From contig NZ_JANUGP010000007.1 in assembly GCF_024753135.1 (NCBI RefSeq), positions 1 through 64,000 of the forward strand: 64,000 nt of DNA, read 5' to 3'. Every line of letters starts with the position of its first letter. Within the stretch, counting starts at the first letter, position 1. Below are positions 21,350 through 32,092 of this stretch, in pieces. Both the position numbers and the translations under genes were made by a program. The DNA comes from Streptomyces pyxinicus (GTDB taxonomy: Bacteria > Actinomycetota > Actinomycetes > Streptomycetales > Streptomycetaceae). The notes under the pieces are model-generated. The model was not told where the DNA came from, searched no databases, and was given only the letters and a program-made list of their open reading frames with translations.

Positions 21350-23125
21350 TCAGGCCTCCTTCGGGTCGACAGGGCCGGCGGCGGGGCCACCGGGACGGCG
21401 GGTGCGGCGCAGCGGCGGCTTGGCGCCCAGGCCCTTGGGGTCAAGCCCGGACCACTTGTGGCCGTCCGCGAAGAACTTGCGGCGGGCGAGGAGCGTCATC
21501 AGCGGCTTGGTGAAGAAGAAGACCACGACGACGTCGAGCAGGGTGGTCAGACCGAGGGTGAACGCGAAGCCCTGCACCTTGCCGACGGTAACGATGAACA
21601 GCACCGCGGCGGCGAGGAACGACACGAAGTCGGAGACCAGGATGGTGCGCCGGGCGCGCGGCCAGGCGCGCTCGACGGCGGGACGCAGCGTGCGGCCCTC
21701 GCGGATCTCGTCCCGGATGCGTTCGAAGTACACGATGAACGAGTCGGCGGTGATACCGATGGCGACGATCGCACCGCAGACGGCCGGCAGGTTCAGCGCG
21801 AAGTGGATGGTCGGGCCGAGCAGCGTCATGATCACGTAGGTCAGGGCAGCGGAGACCAGCAGGGACGCCACCGCGATGAGTGACAGGCCGCGGTAGTACG
21901 CCACCAAGTAGATGACGACCAGCGCGAGGCCGATGGCGCCGGCAATCAGTCCGGCATGCAGCTGCTCGCCGCCGAGTGCGGCGGTCACCGTGGTGACGCT
22001 TGACTCCTTGAAGGACAGCGGAAGCGCGCCGTACGAGAGCATGTTGGAGAGGCTCTGGGCCTCCTCCTGGGTGAAGCTGCCGGAGATCTCCGCGTTGCCG
22101 CCGGTGATGGCCGTCTGCACGTACGGGTGGGAGACCACCTCGTCGTCGAGGACGATCGCGAACTGGTTCTGCGGCTCGGTCTTCTGAGCGAGCTGTCCGG
22201 TGATGTCGGCGAACTTGCCGGAGCCCTTGGAGGTGAAGGTCATCTGGACCTGCCAGCCGGAGGCCCCCTGGGTGTCGAAGACGGCCTGGGCCTTCTTCAC
22301 CTCCGTGCCGTCGACCGCGACCGGGCCGAGCAGGAACTTGCTCCAGACCTTGCCGTCCTTGCCGCAGGCGACGGTGGACTCACTCGGCTTGGCGCCCTTG
22401 CCCGCGGTGGCTTGCTGGCCGGGCTTGCTGCAGTCGAGGGCGGCATAGCGGGCCTGGAGAGCGGCGTCCCCGCTGCTCGATGACGGGGAGGGGCTGGTGG
22501 ACGCCTTGGGCGTCGTGGAACCGCTCGGGGACGGCGTGGAGGAAGCCTTCTGCAGACCGGCGGTGACGGGGCGGCCCTGAGTGGTCGCGGAGGCCGACGG
22601 GCTGCCGGAGCCGGTCGCCTGCTGACCGCCGGTCTTCGACGCGCTCGGCGAGGGCGTGCCGGTCGCGCTGGGCGAGGAGATGGAGCCGGTGCTCGGCGTG
22701 GCCTGGCCTACGGCGCCGGACTGCTCCGTCTGCAGAACCGGGCGGAAGTACAGCTTGGCGGTGGTGCCGACCTGCTGCTGCGCCTCCTTGGAGTTCGAAC
22801 CCCGCGGGATGTTGACGATGATGTTGCGATCGCCCTGTGTCTGGACCTCGGTCTCCGACACACCCAGACCGTTGACCCGGCGGTTCATGATGTCGACCGC
22901 GGTGTCCATGTTGGTCTTGTTGATCGCGTTGGGCTGTCCCGGCTGGTTGACCGCCGTCAGCGTGATGCTGGTGCCGCCGGCGAGATCGATGCCGAGACGC
23001 GGGGTGTGGTGTCCGGAGGCGAACATCCCCCCGGTCAGTGCCGCGATGGCGATCAGGATGAGGGCCAGCGAGCGCCCCGGCTTGCTCTGGGCACTCGCGC
23101 TCCGGCCCTTCTTAGGTGCTGCCAC
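21350..23125 (-). CDS. secD: Protein translocase subunit SecD
   Basis: Partner of SecF. The 591-residue protein has an N-terminal transmembrane helix (about 20-38), LGIDLAGGTSITLTAV with the conserved D-L-x-G-G, a large extracytoplasmic domain, and five C-terminal helices with GAIVAIGITADSFIVYFER. The extracytoplasmic domain contains an insert of about 85 residues made largely of Ser, Thr, Pro and Gly (roughly residues 140-225). Such inserts are known from other actinomycete SecD proteins; their role is unclear. GTG start. Co-directional with yajC 142 bp upstream. Confidence 0.96.
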   Translation of the reverse strand: MAAPKKGRSASAQSKPGRSLALILIAIAALTGGMFASGHHTPRLGIDLAGGTSITLTAVNQPGQPNAINKTNMDTAVDIMNRRVNGLGVSETEVQTQGDRNIIVNIPRGSNSKEAQQQVGTTAKLYFRPVLQTEQSGAVGQATPSTGSISSPSATGTPSPSASKTGGQQATGSGSPSASATTQGRPVTAGLQKASSTPSPSGSTTPKASTSPSPSSSSGDAALQARYAALDCSKPGQQATAGKGAKPSESTVACGKDGKVWSKFLLGPVAVDGTEVKKAQAVFDTQGASGWQVQMTFTSKGSGKFADITGQLAQKTEPQNQFAIVLDDEVVSHPYVQTAITGGNAEISGSFTQEEAQSLSNMLSYGALPLSFKESSVTTVTAALGGEQLHAGLIAGAIGLALVVIYLVAYYRGLSLIAVASLLVSAALTYVIMTLLGPTIHFALNLPAVCGAIVAIGITADSFIVYFERIRDEIREGRTLRPAVERAWPRARRTILVSDFVSFLAAAVLFIVTVGKVQGFAFTLGLTTLLDVVVVFFFTKPLMTLLARRKFFADGHKWSGLDPKGLGAKPPLRRTRRPGGPAAGPVDPKEA

Positions 23126-23267
23126 CTTCTCGAACTCCCTCTCGGGCCGCCCCGCGCCCGGTCGGCGCGGTCGGCCATGACATGGTGTCGGGCTCCCGTG
23201 CGGGAAACAGACGCGCCCGGGGTGCGCGGGGCGTCGTCATGCCGCCGCCGCACGCCCCGGGGCGTGA

Positions 23268-23792
23268 CTACTTCGTGTCGGCGTCGCCGTCGGTCTTCTT
23301 CGGCTCGGTCTCCGCCTTGGCCTCGGCGGCGTCGGCCTTGTCCTCGGCGGCCCGGATGGCGTCGTCGCCGTGCTCGGCGGTTTCCTTCTTACCGAGGTCG
23401 ATCTTGTCGTCGGCGGCAGCAGCGGCGGAGGGCCCGTCGGTCGCGTCGGTCTCGGTGAGGGAGGAGGCGTCGTCCGGGACGATCTCGTGCTCGGACTTCA
23501 GGTCGTGCTCGATGCCGTGGACGATGCGGTTGTACTCGTCGTCGGTGAGGACGGCGCCGATCGCGTTCTTGGCGAAGAGGAGTTCCACACCGGGGCCGGC
23601 GTCGACGAGGATGGTGTCCTCGTGGACCTCCTTGACCGTCGCGTACATGCCCCCGATCGTGCGGATGCCGGAGCCCGGCTGCATCTCGTTGCGCATCTGG
23701 GCGGCCTGCTGCTGCTTCTTCTTGGCCGAGCGCGTCATCAGGAACATGGCCGCGATGAGCACGATGAAGGGAAGAAGGGTAATGGGATTCAC
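23268..23792 (-). CDS. yajC: Preprotein translocase subunit YajC
   Basis: Single-span accessory subunit of the SecDF-YajC complex. The 174-residue protein starts at GTG 23792 (VNPITLLPFIVLIAAMFLM), has one transmembrane helix at about 4-20, the YajC core MQPGSGIRTIGGMYATV, and an unusually long acidic C-terminal tail (about residues 90-174) rich in Ala, Asp, Glu and Lys. GAAGGA lies 11 bases before the start. In-frame codons upstream to 23873 are leader. Confidence 0.92.
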   Translation of the reverse strand: MNPITLLPFIVLIAAMFLMTRSAKKKQQQAAQMRNEMQPGSGIRTIGGMYATVKEVHEDTILVDAGPGVELLFAKNAIGAVLTDDEYNRIVHGIEHDLKSEHEIVPDDASSLTETDATDGPSAAAAADDKIDLGKKETAEHGDDAIRAAEDKADAAEAKAETEPKKTDGDADTK

Positions 23793-23976
23793 GGGACGGG
23801 GTTTCCTTCGCGCGACCGCGACGGAGAGCGGCCTTGATGGGGGTGTGGTCTGCGCCACCCGCGAGGGCGGCATCGGCGGAGTCTAAGCGAGTCCGCTCGC
23901 ATGGAACAACGCTCAGCATGGCACCTGGGTTCCTGACCCGGCCAATGCCCGCGCCGTCACGATGTGATCACGGGCC

Positions 23977-25059
23977 TCAGGCCCCGAAGAGGTCCTGTTG
24001 TCCGTTTCCGTTTCCGGCGCCGCCGGGGGCCGAGCCCGGCGCGGTGAGGCCGAGATGCGCCCAGGCGGCCGGGGTGGCGACCCGGCCGCGCGGGGTGCGG
24101 GCCAGCAGCCCCTCGCGGACCAGGAAGGGTTCGGCGACCTCCTCCACGGTCTCACGCTCCTCCCCCACCGCGACGGCGAGCGTGGACAGGCCGACCGGAC
24201 CGCCGCCGAACAGCTTCAGCAGGGCCTCCAGCACGGCGCGGTCGAGCCGGTCGAGGCCGCGGGCGTCGACCTCGTAGACGGCCAGGGCGGCGCCCGCGAT
24301 CTCCCGGGTGATCAGGCCGTCCGCCTTGACCTGCGCGTAGTCGCGGACGCGGCGCAGCAGGCGGTTGGCGATCCGGGGGGTGCCGCGGGAGCGGCCGGCG
24401 ATCTCGGCGGCGCCGGCCGGGTCGATCTCCACGTCGAGCAGGTGGGCGGAGCGGTGCACGACCCGCTTCAGCTCGTGCGGCTCGTAGAACTCCATGTGGG
24501 CGGTGAAGCCGAAGCGGTCGCGCAGCGGGGGCGGTAGCAGGCCCGCGCGCGTGGTGGCGCCGACCAGGGTGAAGGGCGGCAGTTCGAGGGGGATGGCGGT
24601 GGCGCCGGGGCCCTTGCCGACGATGACGTCGACGCGGAAGTCCTCCATCGCCATGTAGAGCATCTCCTCGGCGGGCCGGGACATGCGGTGGATCTCGTCC
24701 AGGAAGAGGACCTCGCCCTCCTGGAGGGAGGAGAGGATCGCGGCGAGGTCGCCGGCGTGCTGGATGGCGGGGCCCGAGGTGATGCGGATGGGGGCGCCCA
24801 TCTCGGCGGCGATGATCATCGACAGGGTGGTCTTGCCGAGGCCGGGCGCGCCGGAGAGCAGGACGTGGTCGGCGGTGGCGCCCCGCGCGCGGGCGGCGCG
24901 CAGGACGAGGTCGAGCTGTTCGCGGACCTTCTCCTGGCCGATGAACTCGCCGAGGTCCTTGGGACGCAGCGCGACCTCGACGGCCTGGTCCTCCCGGTCG
25001 GCACCGGAGCCCACCAGCCGCTCCTCGGCGGGGGTGTCGGTCGGGTCGTACCCGGTCAC
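23977..25059 (-). CDS. ruvB: Holliday junction branch migration helicase RuvB
   Basis: AAA+ motor of RuvAB. The 360-residue protein has [19 protein letters not shown], Walker [10 protein letters not shown] (about 69-77), Walker [10 protein letters not shown], sensor 1 GATTRAGLL, arginine finger region LRDRFGF, and the C-terminal winged helix with [20 protein letters not shown] start with GGAG upstream. It lies 27 bp after ruvA. The tail [12 protein letters not shown] is a short disordered addition. Confidence 0.97.
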   Translation of the reverse strand: MTGYDPTDTPAEERLVGSGADREDQAVEVALRPKDLGEFIGQEKVREQLDLVLRAARARGATADHVLLSGAPGLGKTTLSMIIAAEMGAPIRITSGPAIQHAGDLAAILSSLQEGEVLFLDEIHRMSRPAEEMLYMAMEDFRVDVIVGKGPGATAIPLELPPFTLVGATTRAGLLPPPLRDRFGFTAHMEFYEPHELKRVVHRSAHLLDVEIDPAGAAEIAGRSRGTPRIANRLLRRVRDYAQVKADGLITREIAGAALAVYEVDARGLDRLDRAVLEALLKLFGGGPVGLSTLAVAVGEERETVEEVAEPFLVREGLLARTPRGRVATPAAWAHLGLTAPGSAPGGAGNGNGQQDLFGA

Positions 25060-25086
25060 GGGGTTCTCCTAGCGGGGTGGCGCGGG

Positions 25087-25695
25087 TCAGCGGGCGCGGT
25101 TCAGGGTCTGGAGGGCGGCCTTGAGCAAGTGGCCGACCTGGGGGGTGCCGCCCGCGGCCTCGGCCTGGGGGGCCACGGCGGTCACGGCCTCGTCGGCCTC
25201 GCGGGTGGCGTAGCCGAGGCCGATCAGGGCCGCGTGCAGTTGGTCGCGCCAGCCCTGGGTGACCGGGGCGCCGACCGCGGGGGCGCTGCCGACGGGGGCG
25301 CCGAGGCGGTCCTTCAGCTCCAGCAGCAGCTTCTGGGCGCCCTTCTTGCCGATGCCGGGCACGGCGGTGAGCGCCTTCTCGTCGGCGGTGGCGACGGCGC
25401 GGCGCAGCGCGTCCGGGGTGTGCACGGCGAGCATGGCCTGGGCGAGGCGGGGGCCGACGCCGCTGGCGGTCTGGAGGAGTTCGAAGACCTGGCGGGCGTC
25501 GTCGTCGGTGAAGCCGTACAGGGTGAGGGAGTCCTCGCGGACGACGAGGGAGGTGTGCAGCTTGGCGGGCTGTCCCAGGCGGAGCGTCGCGAGGGTGTCG
25601 GGGGTGCACTGGACGGCCATGCCGACGCCGCCGACCTCGACGACCGCGGTGTCGGGGGCGAGCGCGGCGACCGTGCCGCTGACGAAGGCGATCAT
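25087..25695 (-). CDS. ruvA: Holliday junction branch migration protein RuvA
   Basis: Tetrameric junction-binding partner of RuvB. The 202-residue protein shows the OB-fold domain I ([22 protein letters not shown]), tandem helix-hairpin-helix motifs ([16 protein letters not shown] and [19 protein letters not shown]), an Ala/Pro-rich linker, and domain III ([18 protein letters not shown]) that contacts RuvB. Its ATG overlaps the ruvC stop by four bases. Confidence 0.97.
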   Translation of the reverse strand: MIAFVSGTVAALAPDTAVVEVGGVGMAVQCTPDTLATLRLGQPAKLHTSLVVREDSLTLYGFTDDDARQVFELLQTASGVGPRLAQAMLAVHTPDALRRAVATADEKALTAVPGIGKKGAQKLLLELKDRLGAPVGSAPAVGAPVTQGWRDQLHAALIGLGYATREADEAVTAVAPQAEAAGGTPQVGHLLKAALQTLNRAR

Positions 25696-26231
25696 GCCGT
25701 CCGGCCTTTCGTTGCGTGGGCGGTGTGCAGGGCGACTGCCTGCTGGAGCCGGTTCTGGGCGGGGGCGCGCCAGATGTGGCAGATGGCGAGCGCGAGGGCG
25801 TCGGCGGCGTCGGCGGGCTTGGGCGGTGCGCTGAGCCGGAGCAGCCGGGTGACCATGGCCCCGACCTGGGCCTTGTCGGCGCGACCGCTGCCGGTGACGG
25901 CGGCCTTGACCTCGCTGGGGGTGTGCAGCGCGACGGGGATGCCGCGCCGGGCGGCGCACAGCATGGCGACGGCGCTGGCCTGGGCGGTGCCCATGACGGT
26001 GCGCACGTTGTGCTGGCTGAAGACGCGCTCTACGGCCACGAATTCGGGCCGGTGCTCGTCCAGCCACCGCTCGATGCCGGTCTCGACGGCGAGCAGCCGC
26101 TGGGCGAGCTCGGCGTCCGCCGGCGTCCGTACGACACCGACGCCGATCATGGTGAGCGGCCGGCCCGCGACCCCCTCGACCACCCCGACACCGCACCGTG
26201 TCAGGCCGGGGTCCACACCGAGTACCCGCAC
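25692..26231 (-). CDS. ruvC: Crossover junction endodeoxyribonuclease RuvC
   Basis: Resolves Holliday junctions. From GTG at 26231 the product is 179 residues: [16 protein letters not shown] with catalytic D7, E in [11 protein letters not shown], and the C-terminal acidic pair in [18 protein letters not shown] lies four bases upstream of this start; longer in-frame versions to 26333 add a stretch without RuvC similarity. The ruvC-ruvA-ruvB order is the usual actinobacterial operon. Confidence 0.95.
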   Translation of the reverse strand: MRVLGVDPGLTRCGVGVVEGVAGRPLTMIGVGVVRTPADAELAQRLLAVETGIERWLDEHRPEFVAVERVFSQHNVRTVMGTAQASAVAMLCAARRGIPVALHTPSEVKAAVTGSGRADKAQVGAMVTRLLRLSAPPKPADAADALALAICHIWRAPAQNRLQQAVALHTAHATKGRTA

Positions 26232-26509
26232 CTCGCTCCTCGCCCCCGTCTCGTACCTGCTGCCCTCGTCCTGCTGCTGCCGCGCCAGGCTATCCGGCGG
26301 CACCGACACCGCGTCACCCGCCACGGTGATCAAAGCACAAGTAAAAGATCATGGCCGATCGGCCGGATTTGCCGGGCGTAACCACTACGAGTCGGACATC
26401 GCGGCCAGAAGTCCATTGCTTCGCACACATGATCGCTTATAGCTTCCCGAACGGCCCGAAGAACGACCACTCTTCGGGTGATCACATCACAAGAGAAATC
26501 GGGGAACCC

Positions 26510-26824
26510 ATGCGCTCCATAGCGAAGGCCGCCATCACCGCTTCCGTGCTGCTGGCCGGCATGGCCGTAGCGACGCCCGCGCAGGCCGCCACCACGTCCG
26601 CTGCCGCCTCCAAGCACACCGGCCACAGCGGCTGTTTCAACTGGTCGTACGCCGACGGCATCTCCACGACGACCGTCTACTTCCACAACGTCTGCAAGAC
26701 CAAGGCGACGATCAACATCTGGTGGAAGGACGGCCAGTTCGAGGACATGCGCGCCGCCACCGTCGCGGCCGACGGCAAGGGCCACCTGAAGCACACCGGC
26801 TCGGTGAAGAGCATCGACGGCTGA
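26510..26824 (+). CDS. Small secreted protein of unknown function
   Basis: Product of 104 residues with a classical Sec signal peptide: basic MRSIAKA, hydrophobic core to residue 20, and the cleavage site TPAQA-A at about residue 26. The mature part of about 78 residues holds two cysteines (SGCFNWSYADG and HNVCKTKAT) that could form one disulphide, and aromatic, Thr-rich strands resembling the small beta-sandwich secreted proteins common in Streptomyces. I do not recognise a named family. It is a monocistronic plus-strand gene between two minus-strand blocks and has its own hairpin terminator shared with yebC. Confidence 0.8.
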   Translation: MRSIAKAAITASVLLAGMAVATPAQAATTSAAASKHTGHSGCFNWSYADGISTTTVYFHNVCKTKATINIWWKDGQFEDMRAATVAADGKGHLKHTGSVKSIDG

Positions 26825-26844
26825 CCGCTGACGCTCTGAACGAC

Positions 26845-26879
26845 GAACGGCCCACCGAAGACTCTTCGGCGGGCCGTTC
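26845..26879. terminator. Bidirectional terminator between the secreted-protein gene and yebC
   Basis: Nine-base outer stem (26845-26853 with 26871-26879) and six-base inner stem (26855-26860 with 26864-26869) with a three-base loop and one internal mismatch. It sits between convergent stops. Confidence 0.85.
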
Positions 26880-26902
26880 TCATGCGCTCAGGCCTGGCGA
26901 GG

Positions 26903-27655
26903 TCAGGCGTCGACCTTCTCCATGACCTCGTCGCTCACGTCGAAGTTGGCGAAGACGTTCTGCACGTCGTCGCTGTCCTCCAGGGCGTCGATCAGCTTGA
27001 AGATCTTGCGGGCGCCGTCCTCGTCCAGTTCGACCTGGACGGAGGGGACGAAGCTGGAGTCGGCGGAGTCGTAGTCGATGCCGGCCTCCTGGAGAGCGGT
27101 GCGGACCGCGACCAGGTCGGTGGCCTCGCTGATGACCTCGAAGGTCTCGCCGAGGTCGTTGACCTCCTCCGCGCCGGCGTCCAGGACGGCGCCGAGCACG
27201 TCGTCCTCGCTCAGCTCGCCCTTGGGGACGATGACGACACCCTTGCGGCTGAACATGTACGACACCGAGCCGGGGTCGGCCATGTTGCCGCCGTTGCGGG
27301 TCATGGCGACGCGGACGTCGGAGGCGGCGCGGTTGCGGTTGTCGGTGAGGCACTCGATCAGCACGGCGACACCGTTGGGGCCGTAGCCCTCGTACATGAT
27401 CGTCTCGTAGTCGGCGCCACCGGCTTCGAGACCGCCGCCGCGCTTGATCGCGGAGTCGATGTTCTTGTTCGGGACCGACTGCTTCTTGGCCTTCTGGACG
27501 GCGTCGTAGAGCGTCGGGTTGCCCTCGAGGTCGACGCCGCCCATCCGCGCGGCGACCTCGATGTTCTTGATCAGCTTCGCGAAGAGCTTGCCGCGCTTGG
27601 CGTCGATGACGGCCTTCTTGTGCTTCGTCGTGGCCCATTTAGAGTGGCCGGACAT
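26903..27655 (-). CDS. YebC/PmpR family transcriptional/translational regulator
   Basis: Protein of 250 residues beginning [19 protein letters not shown], the family hallmark. Three domains follow: an N-terminal helical bundle (1-75), then two alpha/beta domains with [19 protein letters not shown] and the acidic second half. Family members were first described as DNA-binding regulators; recent work on YebC-like proteins points to relief of ribosome stalling at proline-rich stretches, so the functional label is uncertain. It is 49 bp downstream of pdxT and closes the pgsA-to-yebC minus-strand run. Confidence 0.93.
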   Translation of the reverse strand: MSGHSKWATTKHKKAVIDAKRGKLFAKLIKNIEVAARMGGVDLEGNPTLYDAVQKAKKQSVPNKNIDSAIKRGGGLEAGGADYETIMYEGYGPNGVAVLIECLTDNRNRAASDVRVAMTRNGGNMADPGSVSYMFSRKGVVIVPKGELSEDDVLGAVLDAGAEEVNDLGETFEVISEATDLVAVRTALQEAGIDYDSADSSFVPSVQVELDEDGARKIFKLIDALEDSDDVQNVFANFDVSDEVMEKVDA

Positions 27656-27704
27656 CTGCCTGTCTCCTTCGCGTAACCCATCTCTGTAACGAACGCCAGG
27701 AATC

Positions 27705-28310
27705 CTACAAGGACTCGGGTGTCCGGTTCGCGCGCACCATGTCGACGAACAGGGAGTGCACGCGGTGGTCGCCGGTCAGCTCCGGGTGGAACGACGTGGC
27801 GAGCGCGTTGCCCTGGCGTACGGCGACGATGTGGCCCTCGTGCTCGGCCAGCACCTCGGCGCCTGCGCCGACGGACTCGACCCAGGGGGCGCGGATGAAG
27901 ACGCCCTCCACAGGATCGCCCGGGACACCCGTGACGTCGACCGCGGCCTCGAAGGACTCGTTCTGCCGGCCGAAGGCGTTGCGGCGCACGATCATGTCGA
28001 TGCCGCCGATGGTCTCCTGGCCCGAGCGCGGGTCGAGGATCTTGTCGGCGAGCATGATCATGCCGGCGCAGGTGCCGTAGACGGGCATTCCGGCGCGCAC
28101 GCGCGCGCGTAGGGGCTCCATCACTCCGAAGAGGACGGCCAGCTTGGAGATGGTGGTGGACTCGCCGCCGGGCAGCACGAGGCCGTCGACCTCGGCGAGT
28201 TCCTCGGGGCGCCGCACCGGCCTGGCCACGGCGTCCGCCGCGGCCAGGGCGATGAGGTGTTCCCGTACGTCGCCCTGGAGTGCCAGGACGCCTATGACAG
28301 GAGTGTTCAT
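27705..28310 (-). CDS. pdxT: Pyridoxal 5'-phosphate synthase glutaminase subunit PdxT
   Basis: Class I amidotransferase that supplies ammonia to PdxS for PLP synthesis. The 201-residue protein starts [19 protein letters not shown]; the nucleophile is the cysteine of [10 protein letters not shown], and the His/Glu pair is in [20 protein letters not shown] supplies the oxyanion region. It lies 21 bp downstream of pdxS, consistent with one transcript. Confidence 0.96.
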   Translation of the reverse strand: MNTPVIGVLALQGDVREHLIALAAADAVARPVRRPEELAEVDGLVLPGGESTTISKLAVLFGVMEPLRARVRAGMPVYGTCAGMIMLADKILDPRSGQETIGGIDMIVRRNAFGRQNESFEAAVDVTGVPGDPVEGVFIRAPWVESVGAGAEVLAEHEGHIVAVRQGNALATSFHPELTGDHRVHSLFVDMVRANRTPESL

Positions 28311-28331
28311 GGGGTTCGGATACCTGAGTGC

Positions 28332-29237
28332 TTACCAGCCGCGGTTGGCGTACCGCTCGGTCTCGGGGAGGGTGTCGCAGTTGATGCCGACCATGGCCTC
28401 GCCGAGGTTGCGGGACGCGTCCGCGATGATCTTCGGGTCGTCGTAGAAGGTGGTGGCCTTGACGATGGCGGCGGCGCGCTTGGCCGGGTCGCCGGACTTG
28501 AAGATGCCGGAGCCGACGAAGACGCCCTCGGCGCCGAGCTGGCGCATCAGGGCCGCGTCGGCCGGGGTGGCCACGCCGCCGGCGGAGAAGAGGACGACCG
28601 GCAGCTTGCCCAGCTCGGCGACCTCCTTGACCAGCTCGTAGGGGGCGCGCAGTTCCTTGGCGGCGGCGTACAGCTCGTGGTTGTCGAAGCCGCGCAGGCG
28701 GGCGATCTCGTTCTTGATCTGGCGCAGGTGCCGGACCGCCTCGACGACGTTGCCGGTGCCGGCCTCGCCCTTGGAGCGGATCATCGCGGCGCCCTCGGCG
28801 ATACGGCGCAGGGCCTCGCCCAGGTTGGTGGCACCGCAGACGAAGGGGGTGGTGAAGGACCACTTGTCGGAGTGGTTGACCTCGTCGGCCGGGGTGAGGA
28901 CCTCGGACTCGTCGATGTAGTCGACGCCGAGGGACTGCAGGACCTGGGCCTCGACGAAGTGGCCGATGCGGGACTTGGCCATCACCGGGATGGAGACGGC
29001 GTCGATGATGCCCTCGATCATGTCCGGGTCGGACATGCGGGCCACGCCGCCGTCCTTGCGGATGTCGGCCGGGACCCGCTCCAGGGCCATGACGGCGACG
29101 GCGCCCGCGTCCTCGGCGATCTTCGCCTGCTCCGGCGTGACGACGTCCATGATCACGCCGCCCTTGAGCTGCTCCGCCATGCCGCGCTTCACGCGGGCGG
29201 TGCCGGTCTCGGGAGCCTGGTTCTCGGTGGTGGACAC
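28332..29237 (-). CDS. pdxS: Pyridoxal 5'-phosphate synthase lyase subunit PdxS
   Basis: TIM-barrel synthase making PLP from ribose 5-phosphate, glyceraldehyde 3-phosphate and PdxT-derived ammonia. From GTG 29237 the product is 301 residues: [18 protein letters not shown], then [21 protein letters not shown], catalytic lysines in [11 protein letters not shown] and [10 protein letters not shown], and the C-terminal phosphate site. GAGG is six to seven bases upstream of the start; further in-frame upstream codons are leader. Confidence 0.96.
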   Translation of the reverse strand: MSTTENQAPETGTARVKRGMAEQLKGGVIMDVVTPEQAKIAEDAGAVAVMALERVPADIRKDGGVARMSDPDMIEGIIDAVSIPVMAKSRIGHFVEAQVLQSLGVDYIDESEVLTPADEVNHSDKWSFTTPFVCGATNLGEALRRIAEGAAMIRSKGEAGTGNVVEAVRHLRQIKNEIARLRGFDNHELYAAAKELRAPYELVKEVAELGKLPVVLFSAGGVATPADAALMRQLGAEGVFVGSGIFKSGDPAKRAAAIVKATTFYDDPKIIADASRNLGEAMVGINCDTLPETERYANRGW

Positions 29238-29351
29238 GGGTGACCTCACTGAAGGGAAAGAGGGTTGCTGCTGCACCGAGGAAACGGGAACGGGCCAGGC
29301 CACAGCAAGGGCCAATGCGAAGCCGGTGGATCGTTTTGCGCCGGCGGGCGG

Positions 29352-29894
29352 TCAGGCGACCCGCTCGACCAGGGCCGCCGGGGACTCGTCGTCCATCTCG
29401 AAGGCCAGCGGGAACGGCGCGTGTCCGGCCAGCCGGAACCACCGGACCTTGCGGTGCTCGCGGAGCCTGCGGGCAGCCCCCACGGCGTCGTTGTGGAACC
29501 GGCGCGCCATCGGCACCCGCCGTACCGCCTCGGCCAGCTCCCGGGCCGCCTCCTCGCCGCCCGGCGCCTCCCGTACGGCCTCCACCTGGGCCGGGTCCTC
29601 GAAGACCGCGCGCAGGGCCTGGCTCAGCTCGCTCTCGGCGACCTCCCGCTGCTCCTCCTCGGCCTGCCGGGCGGCGTGCGCGGCCTCGTAGAGCACGATC
29701 GAGGCGGCCGGGTCCAGCACCCCCGAGGTCGCCAGTTCCTGGGCCACGGAGGCGCGCCGCAGCAACTGGGCGTCGAGCGCGGCGCGGGCCGCGTCCATCC
29801 GCACGTGCAGCCGGTCGAGGCGCCCGGCCGTCCAGCTCAGGTACACGCCGATCACCACGAGGGCGACGAGGATCCAGATGAGGGTTGCGGTCAC
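29352..29894 (-). CDS. LemA-like membrane protein
   Basis: Protein of 180 residues with one N-terminal transmembrane helix (residues 3-22) followed by a helical, charged domain. The pattern RLDRLHVRMDAARAALDAQL after the helix and RRFHNDAVGAARRL near residue 130 resembles LemA proteins, whose function is unknown. GTG start. It lies between pdxS (115 bp downstream) and pimA, with the tandem repeat at 29931-30020 immediately upstream. I call the family with moderate confidence only. Confidence 0.7.
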   Translation of the reverse strand: MTATLIWILVALVVIGVYLSWTAGRLDRLHVRMDAARAALDAQLLRRASVAQELATSGVLDPAASIVLYEAAHAARQAEEEQREVAESELSQALRAVFEDPAQVEAVREAPGGEEAARELAEAVRRVPMARRFHNDAVGAARRLREHRKVRWFRLAGHAPFPLAFEMDDESPAALVERVA

Positions 29895-29930
29895 GACCGG
29901 AAGGCTATCGGCTGGGACCGGTCACTCCGG

Positions 29931-30020
29931 TGGCCGGTCCGGGGTCTCCTGGCCGGGGCGGGGTCTCCTGGCCGGGGCGGGGTCTCCTGGCCGGTCCGGG
30001 GTCTCCTGGCCGGGGCGGGC
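29931..30020. repeat. 19-bp tandem repeat, four copies
   Basis: Units start at 29945, 29964, 29983 and 30002 with exact 19-bp spacing; units 1 and 2 are identical (core TCTCCTGGCCGGGGCGGGG), unit 3 differs at two central bases and unit 4 at its last base. A partial copy of the unit-3 type precedes them. The array lies between the pimA stop codon and the LemA-like start. Confidence 0.9.
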
Positions 30021-30023
30021 GGC

Positions 30024-31183
30024 TCAGTCGCGGGCCAGTCCGAACCGCGCCCGCAGTCCCGTCGTCCGCTCGTCGGCGCCGACCGCCGCGGCGCCGGCCG
30101 TCACCGTCTCGTAGACCGACAGGATGTCCGCGCCGACGGTGGACCAGTCGAAGCGCCGTACGTGCGTGCTGCCGGCCTCGCGCAGCTCGGCCCGGCGCTC
30201 CGGGTCCCCGAGCAGCCGCAGCGCGGCGTCGGCGAGCGCGTCGGCGTCCTCGTTGGCGAAGACCTCGCCGGCCTTGCCCTGGTCGAGGACCTGGACGAAG
30301 GCGTCGAGGTCGGAGGCGAGCACGGGGGCGCCCGCCGACATGGCCTCCACCAGGATGATGCCGAAGCTCTCGCCGCCGGTGTTGGGCGCGACGTACACGT
30401 CGACGCTGCGCAGCAGGCGCGCCTTGTCCTGGTCGCTGACCATGCCGAGGAACTCGACGCGGGAGCGCAGCTCGGCCGGCAGGTCCTCGACGGCCGCCTC
30501 CTCGTCGCCGCGTCCCGCGACCAGCAGCCGGGTCTCCGGGCGGGCGGCGAGGATCTTCGGCAGGGCCCTCATCAGCACGGGCAGGCCCTTGCGGGGCTCG
30601 TCGATACGGCCGATGAAGCCGAGGGTGCCGCCCCGCCACTCCGGCTTCGGCTCGGCCTCGGCGAAGAAGTCCACGTCGACGCCGTTGGGGATGACCACCG
30701 CGTCCCCGCCCAGGTGCTCGACCAGGGTGCGCCGGGCGTACTCGCTGACCGCGATCCGGGCGCTGATCTTCTCCAGCGCGGCCTGGAGGATGGCGTACGC
30801 GGCGATCATGGCGCGCGAGCGCGGGTTGGAGGTGTGGAACGTGGCCACGATCGGCCCGGACGCCGCCCAGCAGGTCAGCAGGCCGAGCGAGGGGGACGTC
30901 GGCTCGTGGATGTGCACCACGTCGAAGGCGCCGTCGTGCAGCCAGCGCCGCACCCGCGCGGCCGACAGGAAGCCGAAGTTCAGCCGGGCCACCGAGCCGT
31001 TGTACGGCACCGGGACCGCGCGGCCGGCCGAGACGACGTACGGCGGCAGCGGGGTGTCGTCGTCGGCCGGTGCGAGGACGGACACCTCGTGGCCGAGCCG
31101 GATGAAGTACTCGGCGAGGTCGCGGATGTGGAACTGGACGCCACCGGGCACGTCCCAGGAGTACGGGCAGACGATCCCGATTC

Positions 31184-31187
<4 letters not shown>
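30024..31187 (-). CDS. pimA: Phosphatidyl-myo-inositol alpha-mannosyltransferase
   Basis: GT4-family glycosyltransferase that transfers mannose from GDP-mannose to phosphatidylinositol, the first step toward PIMs. From GTG 31187 the product is 387 residues: VRIGIVCPYSWDVPGGVQFH with the GGVQ loop, HIHEPTSPSLG, ATFHTSNPRS, VIPNGVDVDFF, and the donor-site ESFGIILVEAM with the E-x7-E pattern. Identification rests on sequence plus context: pgsA, acyltransferase and pimA are adjacent in mycobacteria too. The start overlaps the acyltransferase stop (GTGA). Confidence 0.9.
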
Positions 31188-32088
<901 letters not shown>

Positions 32089-32092
<4 letters not shown>

